Shown in pieces: positions 13,133-16,616 of a stretch of 16,616 nucleotides of DNA (the first letter of the stretch is position 1; each line of letters starts with the position of its first letter). Location of the stretch: the NCBI GenBank assembly GCA_024688095.1, contig JAILEJ010000448.1, positions 1 to 16,616 on the forward strand, read 5' to 3'. Source of the stretch: Butyrivibrio sp. Lineage in GTDB: Bacteria; Bacillota; Clostridia; Lachnospirales; Lachnospiraceae. The position numbers were made by a program, and so were the translations under genes. The notes under the pieces were generated by a model that did not search any database, was not told where the DNA came from, and saw only the letters and a program-made list of their open reading frames with translations.

Positions 13133-13189
13133 TACATATTATGAGTCTATACTGCCTCCTTATGTAGTAATTGGAAACTGCAAAGGAGG
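13130..13189 (+). promoter_or_regulatory. Riboswitch expression platform: SD sequestor and alternative pairing
   Basis: The ribosome site AAGGAGG (13183-13189) pairs perfectly with CCTCCTT (13155-13161). The stem extends through TGTAG (13163-13167) with CTGCA (13178-13182), one G:U pair. A competing helix pairs 13130-13138 (TGCTACATA) with 13161-13169 (TATGTAGTA): eight Watson-Crick pairs and one G:U. That helix uses three bases of P1's 3' strand and breaks the sequestor. So P1 formation with ligand should leave the SD hidden, and its absence should free it. Confidence 0.7.
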
Positions 13190-13196
13190 TTAATTT

Positions 13197-13772
13197 ATGT
13201 CAAAAACAATCACAAAAAATTCCGCATCAAAAGAAAATGTATGGCTTAGTTCACTACATGAATTCAAAAATCTCAGAGTAGTTGTATTTTGTGGAATGAT
13301 GGCTGCCTGTGCTGTAGTACTTAGTCTTGTAGCTACTATCCGAATTGGTTCTTTTATTAAGATTGGTTTTTCAGGAATCCCAAACAGAGTCGTTGACTAT
13401 CTTTTTGGACCAGCTGCCGGAGCAATTTTCGGTGCTGCACTTGATGTGATCAAATGGTTTATCACTCCAGATGGTGATTTCTTCCCCGGATTTACCATAA
13501 GTGCAATGCTAGGGGGCCTTGTTTACGGTTTCATTCTCTACAAAAAGAAACTTACAATCCAGAGAATGTTCGTTGCTCAGTTAATTGTAAAGGTTGTAGT
13601 CAATATTGGTCTTAATTCTCTGTGGCTCAAAATTCTCTATGACCAGGCAATAATTGCGCTTTTGCCGAGCAGGATCCTGTCAAATGCTGTTATGCTTCCA
13701 ATTGATACATTCATATATTACATTGTACTTCTTGCAGTAGATAAGAGTATCAAACGGTATTTCATGGAATAA
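13197..13772 (+). CDS. folT: Folate ECF transporter substrate-binding subunit FolT
   Basis: This 191-residue integral membrane S component binds folate outside the cell and associates with a shared energy-coupling module (EcfA, EcfA', EcfT), which is not in this window. It has the typical length and about six membrane helices after a short polar N-terminus of about 27 residues. FolT-like features are IKIGFSGIPNRVVDYLFGP, AAGAIFGAALDVIKWF and the PGFTISAMLGGLVYGF loop. A late arginine stretch, LLPSRILSNAVMLPID, fits the conserved region near the pocket. The ATG follows AGGAGG at seven bases, and that ribosome site is itself the riboswitch target. The gene is monocistronic and ends before a bidirectional terminator. 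Confidence 0.93.
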   Translation: MSKTITKNSASKENVWLSSLHEFKNLRVVVFCGMMAACAVVLSLVATIRIGSFIKIGFSGIPNRVVDYLFGPAAGAIFGAALDVIKWFITPDGDFFPGFTISAMLGGLVYGFILYKKKLTIQRMFVAQLIVKVVVNIGLNSLWLKILYDQAIIALLPSRILSNAVMLPIDTFIYYIVLLAVDKSIKRYFME

Positions 13773-13834
13773 CATGAATATATTAGTCCATGTAATAGTA
13801 TAAATTCATCCAAGTAAAGAATTGTAATTTTTAT

Positions 13835-13905
13835 ATTAATAAAAAAACTGTATCCTTGAACATTACCTTATCTGGTAAAGTTCTTGGATACAGTTTTTTA
13901 TTAAT
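13835..13905. terminator. Bidirectional terminator shared by folT and gpsA
   Basis: A long hairpin runs from ATTAATAAAAAA (13835 on) with ACTGTATCC, GAAC and TTACC to GGTAA, GTTC, GGATACAG and TTTTTTATTAAT (to 13905). It has one 2-nt and one 1-nt mismatch. A and T runs on both flanks allow it to act in both directions. It includes the gpsA stop codon. Confidence 0.85.
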
Positions 13906-14929
13906 CTCTATTCCATTGCTGAGATGATGACTCAAGCTTTTTATCACGAAGCATTAGATCATTAACAGCATCTCTTGGGTTTTTATTTTCAAAAAGGACC
14001 TGATTTATCTGTTCAATAATAGGAACCTCAACATCATATTTCTGGGAAAGTTCATATGCAGCCTTAGCTGAATAAACACCTTCAACTACCATATTTACTT
14101 CTTTCATGGCTTCCTCTGGTGTTTTGCCCTGTCCTATTAGAATACCTGCTCTTCTGTTTCTGGAATGCATTGAAGCACAGGTTACAACAAGATCTCCAAT
14201 TCCTGACAAACCGCAAAATGTTTCAAAATCACATCCCATCGCCATTCCAAGCCTTGCAATTTCTGTAATTCCTCGTGTAATAAGAGCAGCTTTAGTATTG
14301 TCACCATAACCAAGTCCATCAGCAATACCGGCAGCAAGTGCAACTACATTCTTAAGAGCAGCTCCAAGTTCTATTCCCTGCATATCAGGGCTTATATAAA
14401 CTCTGAAAACATCACTCATAAAAACATTCTGAATATATCTTGCTGTATCCTTTTTAAATGCACCAACAACAATGGTTGTAGGAAGGCCTTTACCTACCTC
14501 TTCAGCATGTGAAGGGCCTGACAATATAGCTACTTCAGCACCAGGAAGAACATCAAGAATAACATCTGACATTATCATAAGGGAATCTTTTTCTATACCC
14601 TTTGAACAATTTAAAATAACAGGCCTGTCACCATTATATTCAATATGAGGTTTCATAAGCTCACATGTCTGTCTGATCGTTGATGATGGGGTTACAAGAA
14701 CAATAATATCTTTTCCCTTAACAGCTTCTTCCATATTTGAAGTATAGATAACAGAATCAGGGAGAATAACTCCAGGCAGCTTTTCAGCATTTCCTTTATT
14801 AATTTTAAGTTTTTCAACACTCTCCTGACTTCTGGACCAAACTGTTACATCATTTCCATTATTTGTAAGAAGGTAAGCTAGAGCTATTCCCCAGCTACCC
14901 GCGCCTATTATACCAATACTTTCGCTCAT
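13901..14929 (-). CDS. gpsA: NAD(P)-dependent glycerol-3-phosphate dehydrogenase
   Basis: This cytoplasmic enzyme reduces dihydroxyacetone phosphate to sn-glycerol-3-phosphate for phospholipid synthesis. It has 342 residues, as expected. The Rossmann loop IGIIGAGSWGIALA (residues 5-18) begins the NAD(P)-binding domain. LVTPSSTIRQ, LNCSKGIEKD and ILSGPSHAEEV follow in order. The C-terminal catalytic domain shows ALKNVVALAAGIADGLGYG with the active-site lysine and NTKAALITRGITEIARLG. The ATG at 14929 has AGGAG four bases upstream. It is the last gene of der-plsY-gpsA, 71 bp after plsY, with nothing notable in the gap. Confidence 0.97.
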   Translation of the reverse strand: MSESIGIIGAGSWGIALAYLLTNNGNDVTVWSRSQESVEKLKINKGNAEKLPGVILPDSVIYTSNMEEAVKGKDIIVLVTPSSTIRQTCELMKPHIEYNGDRPVILNCSKGIEKDSLMIMSDVILDVLPGAEVAILSGPSHAEEVGKGLPTTIVVGAFKKDTARYIQNVFMSDVFRVYISPDMQGIELGAALKNVVALAAGIADGLGYGDNTKAALITRGITEIARLGMAMGCDFETFCGLSGIGDLVVTCASMHSRNRRAGILIGQGKTPEEAMKEVNMVVEGVYSAKAAYELSQKYDVEVPIIEQINQVLFENKNPRDAVNDLMLRDKKLESSSQQWNRD

Positions 14930-15000
14930 TTCACTCCTAAAATATTTATTTAAACCAAAATAAAATAGAAATCATAAAATCAAATTGTAAAAACTAAATA

Positions 15001-15651
15001 TTATTCAACCTTATTCTTTTTAAAAATATATGTTTTTCTTTCCTGACCGTGAATAAGTTTGCGAATATTTTCTCTATGCTGCCAAAATGCAAGTGCTGTC
15101 ATGAGAAATGCAATAAAATACATTTCATTTAAAAGGTTCTGTGTCATTCCAAACATACCCATCTGTCCACATATCACAAGCTGTATAAAGAAAAATGAAT
15201 ACAAACATAATGATCCAAGTGAAACAAAATGTGTAATCAAAAATGGAACCAGGAAAGAAACCAAAAATACAGGTACAAATAATGGCTGAAGTGCAATCAT
15301 ATAACCACAGGTTGCAGCAATTCCTTTTCCACCTTTGAAGTGAAGAAAAAATGGAAAATCATGTCCAAGTATACAACCAGCTGCAGCATATATCTTTAAT
15401 AAATAAACCATATCCGGATGAGTTTTTCCAAAAATAACACCCACTAAAGTAACTGCCAGAAAGCACTTTAACATATCGCCAAAAAGAACTGTAAATCCAG
15501 CCTTGGCTCCCATTACTCTAAGTGTATTGGTAGTACCTGCATTTCCACTACCAACCTTTCTAATATCAACTCCCTTAAGCTTGCCGTAAAAAACAGCAGT
15601 CTGAATCATACCAAAAACGTATCCAATAAGTAAGCATGCTATCCTAATCAT
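15001..15651 (-). CDS. plsY: Acyl-phosphate:glycerol-3-phosphate acyltransferase PlsY
   Basis: This 216-residue membrane enzyme moves an acyl group from acyl phosphate to glycerol-3-phosphate, making lysophosphatidic acid. The three family motifs are visible: KVGSGNAGTTN near residue 37, LGHDFPFFLHFKGGKGIAAT near 94, and the C-terminal WQHRENIRKLIHGQE. About five hydrophobic helices are present. Its ATG shares one base with the der stop (TGATG), which indicates translational coupling. The downstream gene gpsA makes its acceptor substrate. The end is basic (KTYIFKKNKVE) and probably cytoplasmic. Confidence 0.95.
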   Translation of the reverse strand: MIRIACLLIGYVFGMIQTAVFYGKLKGVDIRKVGSGNAGTTNTLRVMGAKAGFTVLFGDMLKCFLAVTLVGVIFGKTHPDMVYLLKIYAAAGCILGHDFPFFLHFKGGKGIAATCGYMIALQPLFVPVFLVSFLVPFLITHFVSLGSLCLYSFFFIQLVICGQMGMFGMTQNLLNEMYFIAFLMTALAFWQHRENIRKLIHGQERKTYIFKKNKVE

Positions 15652-16616
15652 CAGCCGTTTTTATCCTTCCTCTCTCTTATAAAGAATTTTAATGGAGTAC
15701 CTTTAAATCCAAAGGTCTCTCTAATCTGATTTTCTATATACCTTGTATATGAAAAATGCATCAGACTTTTATCATTTACAAATATTACAAATGTCGGAGG
15801 CTTAACTGCAACCTGTGTAATGTAGTAAAGTTTAAGCATTTTACCCTTATCTGAAGGTGGCTGCTGCATAACAACAGCCTGCATCATTATTTCATTAAGT
15901 ACACCAGTAGCTACACGCATAGAGTGATTTTCATTAACTATATCAATCATCTCGTAAAGCTTTACAAGTCTCTGGCCTGTTTCTGCAGAAATAAATAAAA
16001 TTTCAGCATAACTCATGAATGAAAGAGTTGAACGGATTTTCTTAGTAAACTCTTTTACTGTCTTATTGTCTTTTTCAATAAGATCCCATTTATTTACAGC
16101 AATAATAATAGCCTTACCCTGATCATGTGCTATACCTGCAATCTTAGCATCCTGTTCAGTAACACCTTCATCTGCGTTTATAACAAGTACTGCAACATCA
16201 GCTCTTTCAACAGCACTGACTGTTCGAATGATCATATAACGTTCGAGTTCATCCTTGACCTTACTCTTTCTTCTAAGACCAGCTGTATCAATAAATGTAT
16301 ACTTTTTCTTATTATAAGTAATTTCTGTATCAATCGCGTCTCTTGTTGTACCGGCAACATCAGAAACAATAAGTCTGTTCTCACCAAGAAGCTTATTAAT
16401 TATTGATGACTTACCAACATTTGGTTTACCTATAATTGCAACCTTAATACTGTCATCTTCAACATCTGATGTAACAGATTCAGGGAAATGCTTAACAACC
16501 TCCTCAAGAAGATCACCTATTCCCTGCTTATTTGCTGCACTAATAGCAAATGGATCACCTATTACAAGGTTATAAAACTCATAAACATCAAGACTATCTC
16601 TCTTATAGCTGTCAAC
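15651..16616 (-). CDS. der: Ribosome-assembly GTPase Der (N-terminus outside window)
   Basis: The frame stays open to the right edge, so only the last ~321 residues of a protein usually near 440 are present. The internal Met at 16235 is not the start. Missing are most of the first GTPase domain. The second GTPase domain is complete: G1 GKPNVGKSS, a G2 threonine in VAGTTRDAIDTE, G3 DTAG in IDTAGLRRKSKVKDELE, G4 NKWDL, and G5 ISAETGQ. The C-terminal KH-like domain contains KLYYITQVAVKPPTFVIFVND and ends GTPLKFFIRERK. Der acts in late assembly of the 50S ribosomal subunit. Its stop overlaps the plsY start by one base. Confidence 0.96.
   Translation of the reverse strand, partial: VDSYKRDSLDVYEFYNLVIGDPFAISAANKQGIGDLLEEVVKHFPESVTSDVEDDSIKVAIIGKPNVGKSSIINKLLGENRLIVSDVAGTTRDAIDTEITYNKKKYTFIDTAGLRRKSKVKDELERYMIIRTVSAVERADVAVLVINADEGVTEQDAKIAGIAHDQGKAIIIAVNKWDLIEKDNKTVKEFTKKIRSTLSFMSYAEILFISAETGQRLVKLYEMIDIVNENHSMRVATGVLNEIMMQAVVMQQPPSDKGKMLKLYYITQVAVKPPTFVIFVNDKSLMHFSYTRYIENQIRETFGFKGTPLKFFIRERKDKNG

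Overview
The window is bacterial chromosome, AT-rich and compactly coded, with Gram-positive-type ribosome binding sites, a tyrosyl T-box leader, a tetrahydrofolate riboswitch and a der-plsY-gpsA cluster. Together with the protein types this points to a Clostridia member. A Lachnospiraceae of the Butyrivibrio kind is my best guess; that is inference from gene content, not a database match. I see no phage, insertion sequence, CRISPR array, tRNA or rRNA.

Left part (1-3840): the 3' part of a large polytopic membrane protein (DUF6044-like) that enters from outside the window, then a HAD phosphatase. A 227-bp fold-back structure containing a bidirectional terminator follows, then a convergent TalC-type transaldolase gene. 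A ROK-like palindrome lies upstream of the transaldolase promoter. An AT-rich intergenic region carries the promoter, with two direct repeats, of a LytTR regulator that has an NTF2-like N-terminus.

Middle part (3841-11203): the LytTR gene converges on, and overlaps, the end of a leftward run that reads serine hydrolase, purine nucleoside phosphorylase, MTA/SAH/adenosine-type deaminase, membrane-anchored MutS-like ATPase, RNase HI. The deaminase and phosphorylase make a purine nucleoside salvage pair, and mutS-like/rnhA are coupled by an ATGA overlap. The terminators of the two convergent units each lie inside the coding sequence of the opposite gene.

Right part (11241-16616): tyrS (leftward) and folT (rightward) diverge from a short promoter region, and each is governed by its own RNA switch: a T-box with a UAC specifier for tyrS and a THF riboswitch with a visible SD-sequestering hairpin for folT. 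folT shares a bidirectional terminator with the leftward der-plsY-gpsA cluster. That cluster links ribosome assembly (Der) to the first steps of phospholipid synthesis (GpsA makes glycerol-3-phosphate, PlsY acylates it). der runs off the right edge.

Most genes are ordinary housekeeping genes. The parts most worth a second look are the regulatory DNA/RNA structures, the LytTR fusion protein, the membrane MutS-like protein and the C-terminal half of the serine hydrolase.
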